DNA of 64,000 nucleotides from Caballeronia peredens. Lineage in GTDB: Bacteria > Pseudomonadota > Gammaproteobacteria > Burkholderiales > Burkholderiaceae. The notes below the pieces were generated by a model. It was given only the letters and a program-made list of their open reading frames with translations, was not told the origin of the DNA and did not search any database. A program made the translations under genes and the position numbers. The stretch is from contig FCOH02000004.1 of the NCBI GenBank assembly GCA_001544595.2, forward strand, positions 1 to 64,000, written 5' to 3'. The first letter of the stretch is position 1, and each line of letters begins with the position of its first letter. Below are positions 16,334-24,666 of the stretch, piece by piece.

Positions 16334-16903
16334 CTATAGTTTTCCGCCGTTGCCGCTCAAGCCTTTTTGGGTGGATAGGTTTGCCTCAAGCCTGCGAGCA
16401 AGGTCACGCGATCTAATGTAGCGGTTGACGATGCTGGAGGCGTTGCCGTCGCGCTCATCAATCAGTGTCGCGAGATCCAGGGCACTTTTCTCGTCGCCGT
16501 CCAACAGATCGAAGTCCAGCCCCATCCTGTCCACGGCCGCTAGGAACTGGACAAATGAAGCATGACTGTCGGCTGGGGCGAGGCGGGGATTGTTGCTGTA
16601 ACCGAAGTTGGCAAGAAAGTGAGCTAGGGTGCCCGTATATTTCCGTTGCTGGCCGTTTTGCAACACCACGGACTTGGTGTAAGCGTTGATGTCACTTCCG
16701 TTGGCGGTCAACAAACTGATCGTGTGCTGGGCTTCGGAAAGGCATGTCAGCGGGTAGCCGTCCAACAATTTCTCTTGTAGCCACTGGGCGATGTTGAAGC
16801 TCGCCAGTTCGCGGGAAGGGATGAGGGCGATGCATCGCTCTGCTTTTTCAGCGTTCGTGAAGAACACCTCTTTGAGTCGTTCCAGCTTCCCAAGAACAGT
16901 CAC
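16334..16903 (-). CDS. Hypothetical protein with weak ankyrin-like stretch (189 aa)
   Basis: I do not recognise the family with confidence. Residues about 90-150 contain two helix-loop units ending in DLLDGDEKSALDLATL, which resembles a degenerate ankyrin repeat. The rest is helical with a basic C-terminus. No signal peptide or transmembrane segment is visible. Its start overlaps the stop of the upstream HTH gene by four bases, so the pair is translationally coupled. It is probably a protein-binding accessory or regulator; the function is unknown. Confidence 0.75.
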   Translation of the reverse strand: MTVLGKLERLKEVFFTNAEKAERCIALIPSRELASFNIAQWLQEKLLDGYPLTCLSEAQHTISLLTANGSDINAYTKSVVLQNGQQRKYTGTLAHFLANFGYSNNPRLAPADSHASFVQFLAAVDRMGLDFDLLDGDEKSALDLATLIDERDGNASSIVNRYIRSRDLARRLEANLSTQKGLSGNGGKL

Positions 16904-17442
16904 ACTCTGTCTCCAAGAATGTCGTCCAGCTTCGCCAGCGTGTCTTCGCTCAGAGAAAAACCGTCCAAGGAGAAGATGAGCTTGTAGCCAGTAGGGTCAT
17001 CCTGAAGCTCAAGACTTTCGAAAAATTCAACTTCCTTCGTGCCGAAGATTATGAGGGGAGTGACGCTGTAGCCGGATGCGAACCGGCGCATCTGATTGAC
17101 CTTCTTGCCTTGCAAGGTGTTTTGAACCCGGTGGGCGTCAATGTATTCCCGAACATCAGCAAGGCAGTAGCGAACGGACTTCGGGTTTTTGATGGCTTTC
17201 GGTCCCTTGTCGATCTTGCGCCATTTCCTCAATGTCTCAACCGACTCACCTAGTAGCTCAGACAGTCGTTGCTCATCGATCAGTTGGAGGTCTTCCCAAG
17301 CATCGTGTTTTCTGGTCTGCGCCGTTGGCTGTTTATCCAGTAGCGGAATGAGGGCTTCAACCAAAGAAATGACGTGTGCCGCTGAGACAGGTGTGTCCGG
17401 GTCTAGCTTCTTGAGTTTGTAGAGTAGTTCAGTGGGGTGCAT
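16900..17442 (-). CDS. Excisionase/AlpA-like helix-turn-helix protein (180 aa)
   Basis: Residues 53-104 form a MerR/excisionase-type winged HTH (the HTH_17 style): LIDEQRLSELLGESVETLRK, then a basic turn W-R-K-I-D-K-G-P and a wing SVRYCLADVREYID. Such domains occur in AlpA/Xis-like recombination directionality factors and in phage or island regulators. The C-terminal half (110-180) is not recognised. It is the first gene of the minus-strand block and lies next to the iterons and tRNA-Lys. It could therefore regulate the block, assist island excision, or both. No integrase accompanies it here, which weakens a pure excisionase role. Confidence 0.8.
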   Translation of the reverse strand: MHPTELLYKLKKLDPDTPVSAAHVISLVEALIPLLDKQPTAQTRKHDAWEDLQLIDEQRLSELLGESVETLRKWRKIDKGPKAIKNPKSVRYCLADVREYIDAHRVQNTLQGKKVNQMRRFASGYSVTPLIIFGTKEVEFFESLELQDDPTGYKLIFSLDGFSLSEDTLAKLDDILGDRV

Positions 17443-17505
17443 AGCGACGAGGATGGAAGCTTCGCTATCGATGATGTCGGAAGAAAGTTGCGTTGTCTAT
17501 GGCGA

Positions 17506-17644
17506 GGCAACTAGGCAACCGGACGGGGGTTTCAAGGCAACCAAAGCCAGCCTTGTGCATGCTTCGCGACGTGCAAAGGGCCGTTTATGCGACCTTCAGG
17601 CAACCTTTTTGTGGTCATTGGCTGGTTGCCTATGGGTTGCCTAG
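17506..17644. repeat. GGCAACC iteron cluster next to tRNA-Lys (possible attachment-arm sites)
   Basis: Four direct copies of GGCAAC(C) (17506-17511, 17514-17520, 17536-17542, 17599-17605) and two inverted copies GGTTGCC (17624-17630, 17635-17641) lie within 140 bases. The outermost pair extends to a perfect inverted repeat, CTAGGCAACC (17511-17520) and GGTTGCCTAG (17635-17644). The position between the HTH gene and the tRNA 3' end suits arm sites of a recombinase or excisionase, or an operator array for the HTH protein. The rest of 17443-17717 holds only the terminator of the tRNA. Confidence 0.6.
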
Positions 17645-17668
17645 AACGGAAACCCGCGTTCGGACAAG

Positions 17669-17701
17669 AAAAAAGGGACTACGATTTCTCGTAATCCCTT
17701 T
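17669..17701 (-). terminator. Terminator downstream of tRNA-Lys
   Basis: Read on the minus strand, AAAGGGATTACGA pairs with TCGTAGTCCCTTT (one mismatch) around a short loop and is followed by six T residues. It lies 17 bases past the tRNA 3' end. It looks like the native end of the tRNA transcript. Confidence 0.8.
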
Positions 17702-17717
17702 ATTTTCAAGCATTTAG

Positions 17718-17793
17718 TGGTGGGGCGTGAGTGACTCGAACACTCGACCTACGGATTAAGAGTCCGCTGCTCTACCAACTGAGCTAACGCCCC
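17718..17793 (-). tRNA. tRNA-Lys (anticodon CTT)
   Basis: A 76-base cloverleaf with encoded CCA. The 5' end GGGGCGT pairs with ACGCCCC, the anticodon loop is CTCTTAA, which gives anticodon CTT reading AAG, and the T loop is TTCGAGT. The 3' end borders the low-GC island, making this the likely insertion site; the gene itself is intact. Confidence 0.97.
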
Positions 17794-17805
17794 AACAGAA
17801 GCGAA

Positions 17806-17811
17806 ATTATA
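17806..17811 (-). promoter_or_regulatory. -10 element of the tRNA-Lys promoter
   Basis: A perfect TATAAT on the minus strand 13 bases upstream of the tRNA 5' end. No good -35 hexamer is seen at 17 bases. Confidence 0.6.
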
Positions 17812-17969
17812 GCGGAGTTTTTTTCTGAAGCGCAAGCCCCCGCGCGGAAAATTCTTAAAATTTTTACGAACTCGACCGAGCACCGCTTCTACACCCATCC
17901 GATCCAGGCGGATGGCGCCCGACAGCCCGTTATCATGGCGCATCCTTCGAAGCTCGATCACAGGCAAAA

Positions 17970-18377
17970 ATGGACGAATCCGCCATCCGCGCGTTGCTCG
18001 ACAGCATCCTCGCCCCGTGGGTGAAGGAACTGCGCCTCGCGCCCGAATCCATCGGTGAAAACGAAGTCACACTGCGTCTGCCGTATTCGGAGCACCTGCG
18101 CCACGCGGGCGGCGTCATCTGCGGGCAGGTTTTCATGGCCGCCGCCGATACCGCGATGGTCGTCGCCGTGTCGCACGTCATGGGCGGCTTCTCGCCGATG
18201 ACCACCGTCTCGCTCAACACCACGTTCATGCGCCCCGTAAAAGCGGGCGACGTGCTCGTCACCGCGCGCATCCAGCGCCGCGGCCGCAATCTCGTCTTCG
18301 GCGACATCGAACTGCGCGACGCGCAAGGCGAACTCGCCGCGCACGCCACGACAACCTACGCGCTCATCAGCAAATAA
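17970..18377 (+). CDS. PaaI-family hotdog-fold thioesterase (135 aa)
   Basis: A small single-domain hotdog protein. HAGGVICGQVFMAAADTAMV (46-65) is the central helix region with the usual His-Gly-Gly start and catalytic acidic residue, and SLNTTFMRPVKAGDVLVTAR is the typical strand pair. This family hydrolyses acyl-CoA thioesters, in the PaaI case of phenylacetate-type intermediates. Its stop codon is directly followed by the ATG of the patatin gene, so the two form an operon. It is the first chromosomal gene beyond the tRNA and has the high-GC codon bias of the host. Confidence 0.85.
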   Translation: MDESAIRALLDSILAPWVKELRLAPESIGENEVTLRLPYSEHLRHAGGVICGQVFMAAADTAMVVAVSHVMGGFSPMTTVSLNTTFMRPVKAGDVLVTARIQRRGRNLVFGDIELRDAQGELAAHATTTYALISK

Positions 18378-19250
18378 ATGTTCGATCAGGTCGTATTCGC
18401 CGGCGGCGGCAACCGCTGCTGGTGGCAAGCCGGTTTCTGGGACGTCGTCCGGCCGGAGCTGAATCTCAAGCCACGCATCATCGCCGGGATTTCGGCGGGC
18501 GCGGCGACCGCCTGCATGCTCTACACCAACGAGTCGCGTTGGGTGATGGACTACTACGCCCACGCGCTGCGCAACAACACGCGAAACGCCTACTGGGGCA
18601 ATCTGCTGCGCGGGCAATCGGTGTTTCCGCATTACCGCATCTACCGGCAAGCCCTGCTCGATATCTTCGCGGAGCGCTTTGCGGCACTCCAGCAAGCGCC
18701 GGAGATCCGCATCGGCGTATCGCATTTGCCGCGCTGGCTCGGTGCGCGCAGTGCGGTCGCGGCGGGACTCATCGCGTACAACATCGAAAAGTACGTGCGC
18801 AAGACGCTGCATCCGACACTTGGTCAGGCGCTCGGCTTCCATCCGGAATTCGTCAGGGCGCAGGAATGCGCGAGCATCGACGATCTCGCCGATCTCATCC
18901 TGCAATCGTCGAGCACGCCGCCGTTCACACCGATCCTGCGCCGCAATGGCCGCCCCGTGCTCGACGGCGGCATGGTCGACAACGTGCCCGTTTCCGCGCT
19001 CGATTCATCGCCGGGACTGGTTCTCGTGATGGTCACGCGCCTCTATCCGCGCGAGCGCATGTTCGTCGTGCCGCACGGCGAGCAGCAGCGCATCTACGTT
19101 CAGCCGTCGCGCAAGGTGCCGATTTCGAGCTGGGACTATACGAGTCCGTCCCAGATGCAACATGCTTACGATCTGGGCCGTGCGGACGGCGAGGATTTTC
19201 TGGAACGCCTGCCGCGTCTCACGCAAACCGCAGCGCATCTCGCTCGATGA
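18378..19250 (+). CDS. Patatin-like phospholipase (290 aa)
   Basis: An oxyanion-type glycine stretch FAGGGNRC (8-14) and the nucleophile elbow GISAG with S39 begin the protein, and the catalytic aspartate is D196 in LDGG. These are the Ser–Asp dyad signatures of patatin-type lipid acyl hydrolases. No signal peptide is visible, so it is probably cytosolic and may act on membrane lipids. It starts immediately after the thioesterase stop codon, suggesting coupled lipid or acyl metabolism, and is followed after 18 bases by an OsmC-family gene. Confidence 0.88.
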   Translation: MFDQVVFAGGGNRCWWQAGFWDVVRPELNLKPRIIAGISAGAATACMLYTNESRWVMDYYAHALRNNTRNAYWGNLLRGQSVFPHYRIYRQALLDIFAERFAALQQAPEIRIGVSHLPRWLGARSAVAAGLIAYNIEKYVRKTLHPTLGQALGFHPEFVRAQECASIDDLADLILQSSSTPPFTPILRRNGRPVLDGGMVDNVPVSALDSSPGLVLVMVTRLYPRERMFVVPHGEQQRIYVQPSRKVPISSWDYTSPSQMQHAYDLGRADGEDFLERLPRLTQTAAHLAR

Positions 19251-19268
19251 ACGCAAAGGAGCACGACC

Positions 19269-19745
19269 ATGGCGAAGAAGCACATCTATGAACTGAGCAT
19301 CGACTGGACCGGCAATCTCGGTTCCGGCACCTCGGCCTACGACGCCTATTCGCGCGATCATCTCGTGCGCGTCGGCACGAAGGCGGCGATCGAGGCATCG
19401 AGCGATCCGGCATTTCGCGGCGATCCCGCGCGCCACAATCCGGAGGAATTGTTCGTGGCGTCGCTGTCGTCGTGCCACATGCTCTGGTATCTGCATCTGT
19501 GCGCGACGAACAAGGTCGTCGTGACGAGCTATGTCGATGAAGCCATCGGCACGATGCAGGAAGAAGCGAAGGGCGACGGCCGTTTCACCGACGTACTGCT
19601 GCGCCCGCGCGTGACCATCGGCGCGGGCGGCGATACCGCTCTCGCGGCGCGCCTGCACGAGGAGGCGCACCGCTTCTGCTTCATCGCGAACTCGGTGAAT
19701 TTCCCGGTGCGTTGCGAACCGTCGATCGATATCTCGACGGTCTGA
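19269..19745 (+). CDS. OsmC-family protein (158 aa)
   Basis: It shows the OsmC/Ohr-type pattern: NPEELFVASLSSCHM with Cys69 and a second conserved cysteine in the C-terminal VNFPVRCEPS region, with Glu60 nearby. Such proteins reduce organic hydroperoxides with a Cys pair. AAAGGAG-like bases precede the ATG. It is probably cotranscribed with the patatin gene. The exact subclass (OsmC, Ohr or YhfA-like) is not decided by eye. Confidence 0.88.
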   Translation: MAKKHIYELSIDWTGNLGSGTSAYDAYSRDHLVRVGTKAAIEASSDPAFRGDPARHNPEELFVASLSSCHMLWYLHLCATNKVVVTSYVDEAIGTMQEEAKGDGRFTDVLLRPRVTIGAGGDTALAARLHEEAHRFCFIANSVNFPVRCEPSIDISTV

Positions 19746-19751
19746 TCCCGC

Positions 19752-20768
19752 TCAGCGGCGGCGCGCGTGCTGGAGCGCTTCCTTGTTGTAGACGCTCGAC
19801 ATATCGCCCGCATCGAACGCGAGGATGTTCCGGAACGCCGCATCGAAGTAGAGCTCGTAGTTCTCGCGCTCCACATAACCGATGTGCGGCGTGCAGATCA
19901 CGTTCTCGAGCCGCAGCAGCCCGTAGCCCTGCAGGATCGGCTCCGTCTCGAAGACATCCACCGCGACCATGCCCGGCCGGTTGTGATGCAGCGAATTGAG
20001 CAGCGCGTTGTCTTCGAGCAGCTCGGCGCGGCTCGTGTTGACGAACAGCGCGGTCGGCTTCATGCGCATCAGATCGTCCTGCTTGACGATGCCGCGCGTC
20101 TCGTCCGTGAGACGCAGATGCAGCGAGAGCACATCGCTCTGCTCGAACAGCGCCTCACGGCTCTCGGCGACCGCGATGCCGTCCTCACGCGCAGCGCTCA
20201 TCGAATGCTCGCGTCCGTAGACGAGCACGTTCATGCCGAACGCCCGGCCGTAGCCCGCGACCAGCTTGCCGATCTTGCCGTATCCCCAGATGCCAAGCGT
20301 CTCGCCGCGCAGCACCTGACCGAGACCGAAGTTCGGCGGCAGCGCGGAGGTTTTCAGGCCCGACTGCTGCCACGCGCCTTGCTTCAAATTGGCCACGTAC
20401 TGCGGAATACGCCGCTGCGCCGACATGATCAGCGCCCACGTCAGTTCGGCGGGCGCCACCGGCGAGCCCGTCCCTTCCAGTACCGCGATGCCGCGTTCGG
20501 TACACGCATCGACGTCGATGTGCCCGCCGCCCGCCCGCCCGGTCTGGCTGATCATGCGTAGTTTCGGACATTTATCGAGTAGTTGAGAGCTGATGCGCGT
20601 ACGTTCGCGAATCAGCACGAGCGCGTCCACTTCCGAGAGTCTGCTGGCCAACTGTCCGAGACCACGCACCGTGTTATTGAAGACCTTTACCTCGTGGTCA
20701 TCGAGCAAATGGAAGCAATCGAGCTTCCGGACGGCGTCCTGGTAGTCGTCGAGAATGGCGATTTTCAT
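19752..20768 (-). CDS. D-2-hydroxyacid dehydrogenase family protein (338 aa)
   Basis: An NAD-dependent 2-hydroxyacid dehydrogenase. The nucleotide-binding segment is LGIWGYGKIGKLVAGYGRAF, the substrate-side arginine lies in VNTSRAE, the glutamate in FETEPI, and the catalytic His in CTPHIGYVERE. I placed the start at MKIAILDDYQDAV (20768), the usual N-terminus of this group; ATG at 20795 and TTG at 20798 would add 9–10 residues. The substrate is not evident; SerA-like and glyoxylate/hydroxypyruvate reductase relatives share these motifs. It is convergent with the OsmC gene, with six bases between the stops. Confidence 0.88.
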   Translation of the reverse strand: MKIAILDDYQDAVRKLDCFHLLDDHEVKVFNNTVRGLGQLASRLSEVDALVLIRERTRISSQLLDKCPKLRMISQTGRAGGGHIDVDACTERGIAVLEGTGSPVAPAELTWALIMSAQRRIPQYVANLKQGAWQQSGLKTSALPPNFGLGQVLRGETLGIWGYGKIGKLVAGYGRAFGMNVLVYGREHSMSAAREDGIAVAESREALFEQSDVLSLHLRLTDETRGIVKQDDLMRMKPTALFVNTSRAELLEDNALLNSLHHNRPGMVAVDVFETEPILQGYGLLRLENVICTPHIGYVERENYELYFDAAFRNILAFDAGDMSSVYNKEALQHARRR

Positions 20769-20798
20769 GGGCTTTGATTGGCTTTTGTTAGGCATCAA

Positions 20799-21248
20799 AC
20801 GTGCTACTTTTTTGTCGGGCGCGAGAATAGAGCACTTAAATTCGGGTAATTACCGATAAATTGCGCTTTATCTGCGTTATTGCGCTGCATCACGGCGATC
20901 CGGCGATGCGATGTTATGCTTGTCTCCCATTTTTCAGGAGCCCTGCGCCCGCGCCAAAATAAAGACTGTGAGCGCAAGTAGCGGAAAACACGGTAATCCG
21001 CGAGGAGACAGGCCGCTTAGTATCTCTTTTTAACAGTTTGTTCCTTGGCGACGCAAGCCGCGATACAACGCGCTATGCGCGCCAGGAATTGATGCCCGTG
21101 ACGCCGCAATGGCTTGCGAACCGCATTTCGTGCAATTAAAGAGCGCATCGGAACTGCACGAGAGCGCCCGGCGGTTCGAGTCGCAAAAGCCTCTCGCATG
21201 CAGCGTCGAAGGGTCGAGGTTTTCATTGCAGAGAACGGAGACAGCTCG
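20799..21248. other. Non-coding gap between the dehydrogenase and pckG
   Basis: No convincing gene is seen. It should hold the divergent promoters of the dehydrogenase and of pckG. A perfect 10-base palindrome GGTAATTACC at 20845-20854 is a possible operator. The pckG side is a long leader of about 300 bases in which I recognise no riboswitch; an ORF reading from 21114 is only an in-frame extension of pckG. Confidence 0.6.
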
Positions 21249-23120
<1,872 letters not shown>

Positions 23121-23472
23121 GTGCAGCCATGATCGCGCGCATGTTTCGGCGCATTACAGCGGATTGATGCCGAAAACCGAATCAATCCCTTTATTCCGGG
23201 CCCGCTTCTGCGGGCCCGTTTTATTTGCGCATACACTGTCAAAATTGACGCTGCCAGCCCTTCCAATATTTCGTTCGATGGCATGAAACTGACAGAGTGT
23301 TGTGCGATCGACAACAATCAGTGATCTTTCATCGGCGTAAAGCGGCTAACAGGCCGATATTTTTCGATTTTCCGTCGCTTACCGGCAACTTCTGCACGAT
23401 TTCACCAGTCCTAGGATAATCCTGAATTGCTTTGCAGCAGAATTCGAGCCGCCCGGCGGCAGGAGTTGTCTT
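23121..23472. other. Gap between pckG and the LysR gene
   Basis: It holds the pckG terminator and then the LysR promoter region. TGTTGT (23298-23303) and ACAACA (23311-23316) form a perfect inverted repeat around GCGATCG, a candidate operator upstream of the LysR gene. No gene is seen. Confidence 0.5.
23197..23226 (+). terminator. Terminator of pckG
   Basis: CGGGCCCGC and GCGGGCCCG pair around TTCT, followed by TTTTATTT. Confidence 0.92.
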
Positions 23473-24561
23473 ATGGATCATTTGCAGTCGATGAGAGTGT
23501 TTGTCCGCGTCGCCGATCTCGGCAGTTTTGCCCGGGCCGCGAGCGCGATGGACATCTCCAACGCAGTGGCGACGCGCCACGTCGCGGACCTGGAGGGTCG
23601 CCTCGGCACGCGTCTGCTCAACCGCACGACGCGCAGTCTCTCGCTCACGGAGTCCGGCCAGGTTTATCTGGAGCGCGCCCGGCAAATTCTCGACGAACTT
23701 GAAGACGTCGAACAGATGGTGGTGGCGCGCAATCACGAGCCGCTCGGCTCGCTCAGGATCGTCGCGCCCGTGGTGTTCGGGCTGCACAATCTCGCGCCCG
23801 TCTTGCAGACCTACGCGCAACGTTATCCGAAGGTCATTCCCGATGTCACGCTGGTCGACCGTCAGGTCGATCTGGTCGAGGAAGGCTTCGATGTCGGCAT
23901 CGTGATTGCGCGCCAGGTGAAGAGCGCGAGCGTCGTCACGCGCCGCCTGACGACGGGCTGCATGACCGTCTGCGCGACGCCGGCGTATCTGGAAAAGCAC
24001 GGCACGCCGACGCGCCCCGAGCAGTTGCTCGAACATCCGTGCCTGAGCCTGCCTTCCGAATATTGGGGCGACGAGCGTGTGTTCACCGGCCCGGCGGGCG
24101 AAGTGCGCGTGCGGCCGCAGAACGTGATCATCGCGAACAACACCGAGATGCTGCGCCAGTTCGCGCTGCTCGGCATGGGCATCGCGATCCTGCCGAGCTA
24201 TCTGATCGGCAACGACACCACGAAAGGCCAGCTCGTGCGCCTGCTTGGCGACTATCAGTTGCCGCAGGTCGAGATCAACGTCGCGTATCCGAGCCGCCGT
24301 CACTTGCCGGCGAAGGTGCGCACGTTCATCGATCATCTGGTCGAGTATTTCAGCCAGACGCCGAATCATCAGGTGAGCGAGCAGTGGATTCGCGACGGAC
24401 GCGGCAAGCCGGTCGCGCCCGCCGCGCAGCCGCACTACGAACATGCCGACGAAGACGCGGTACGTCCGCCGCGCTCGCGTCCGATCGACGGCGAACTCGC
24501 GCCGAAGCTCTCCAAGCCTTCCCGAACGCGCGGACGCCTGCCGGCAGCCTCGCCGTTCTGA
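23473..24561 (+). CDS. LysR-family transcriptional regulator with C-terminal extension (362 aa)
   Basis: Residues 1-60 are the LysR winged HTH (FVRVADLGSFARAASAMDIS, then LEGRLGTRLLNRTTRSLSLT). Residues 90-295 are the periplasmic-binding-protein-like effector domain. From about 300 onward there is an unusual low-complexity tail rich in Pro, Arg and Ala, about 60 residues longer than most LysR proteins. The gene has its own promoter region and a strong terminator shared with the convergent topB. The target and effector are not visible; it is not divergent from an obvious structural gene. Confidence 0.92.
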   Translation: MDHLQSMRVFVRVADLGSFARAASAMDISNAVATRHVADLEGRLGTRLLNRTTRSLSLTESGQVYLERARQILDELEDVEQMVVARNHEPLGSLRIVAPVVFGLHNLAPVLQTYAQRYPKVIPDVTLVDRQVDLVEEGFDVGIVIARQVKSASVVTRRLTTGCMTVCATPAYLEKHGTPTRPEQLLEHPCLSLPSEYWGDERVFTGPAGEVRVRPQNVIIANNTEMLRQFALLGMGIAILPSYLIGNDTTKGQLVRLLGDYQLPQVEINVAYPSRRHLPAKVRTFIDHLVEYFSQTPNHQVSEQWIRDGRGKPVAPAAQPHYEHADEDAVRPPRSRPIDGELAPKLSKPSRTRGRLPAASPF

Positions 24562-24582
24562 GGCTCGCGCCCGGCGCAAATG

Positions 24583-24618
24583 AAAAACCCCGCGAAGTTT
24601 TGCTTCGCGGGGTTTTTT
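24583..24618. terminator. Bidirectional terminator between the LysR gene and topB
   Basis: ACCCCGCGAAG and CTTCGCGGGGT form a long stem, with A residues on the left and a run of seven T residues on the right, so it works for both convergent genes. Confidence 0.93.
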
Positions 24619-24666
24619 TCTTTCGACGCCGGTGGCCCGCGCCGACAACCATGACGGCCGCGGCGA

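Larger units (their letters stand above)
1..17717. mobile_element. Genomic island (right part) inserted at tRNA-Lys(CTT)
   Basis: This stretch has visibly lower G+C and less GC-biased third codon positions than everything to its right. Its genes are mostly unfamiliar or of defence type. It ends exactly at the 3' end of a complete tRNA-Lys gene, and the first housekeeping-type gene lies just beyond that tRNA. Islands inserted by tyrosine recombinases typically abut tRNA 3' ends. No integrase or transposase is visible, and I see no second copy of the tRNA 3' end, so the left boundary and integrase are presumed to lie beyond base 1. The insertion itself is inferred. Confidence 0.75.

Noticed and set aside
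1-17717. CRISPR array, integrase or transposase in the island
   Set aside because: None found: no regularly spaced repeats, and no protein with tyrosine or serine recombinase or DDE motifs. The iterons at 17506-17644 are too short and irregular for CRISPR.
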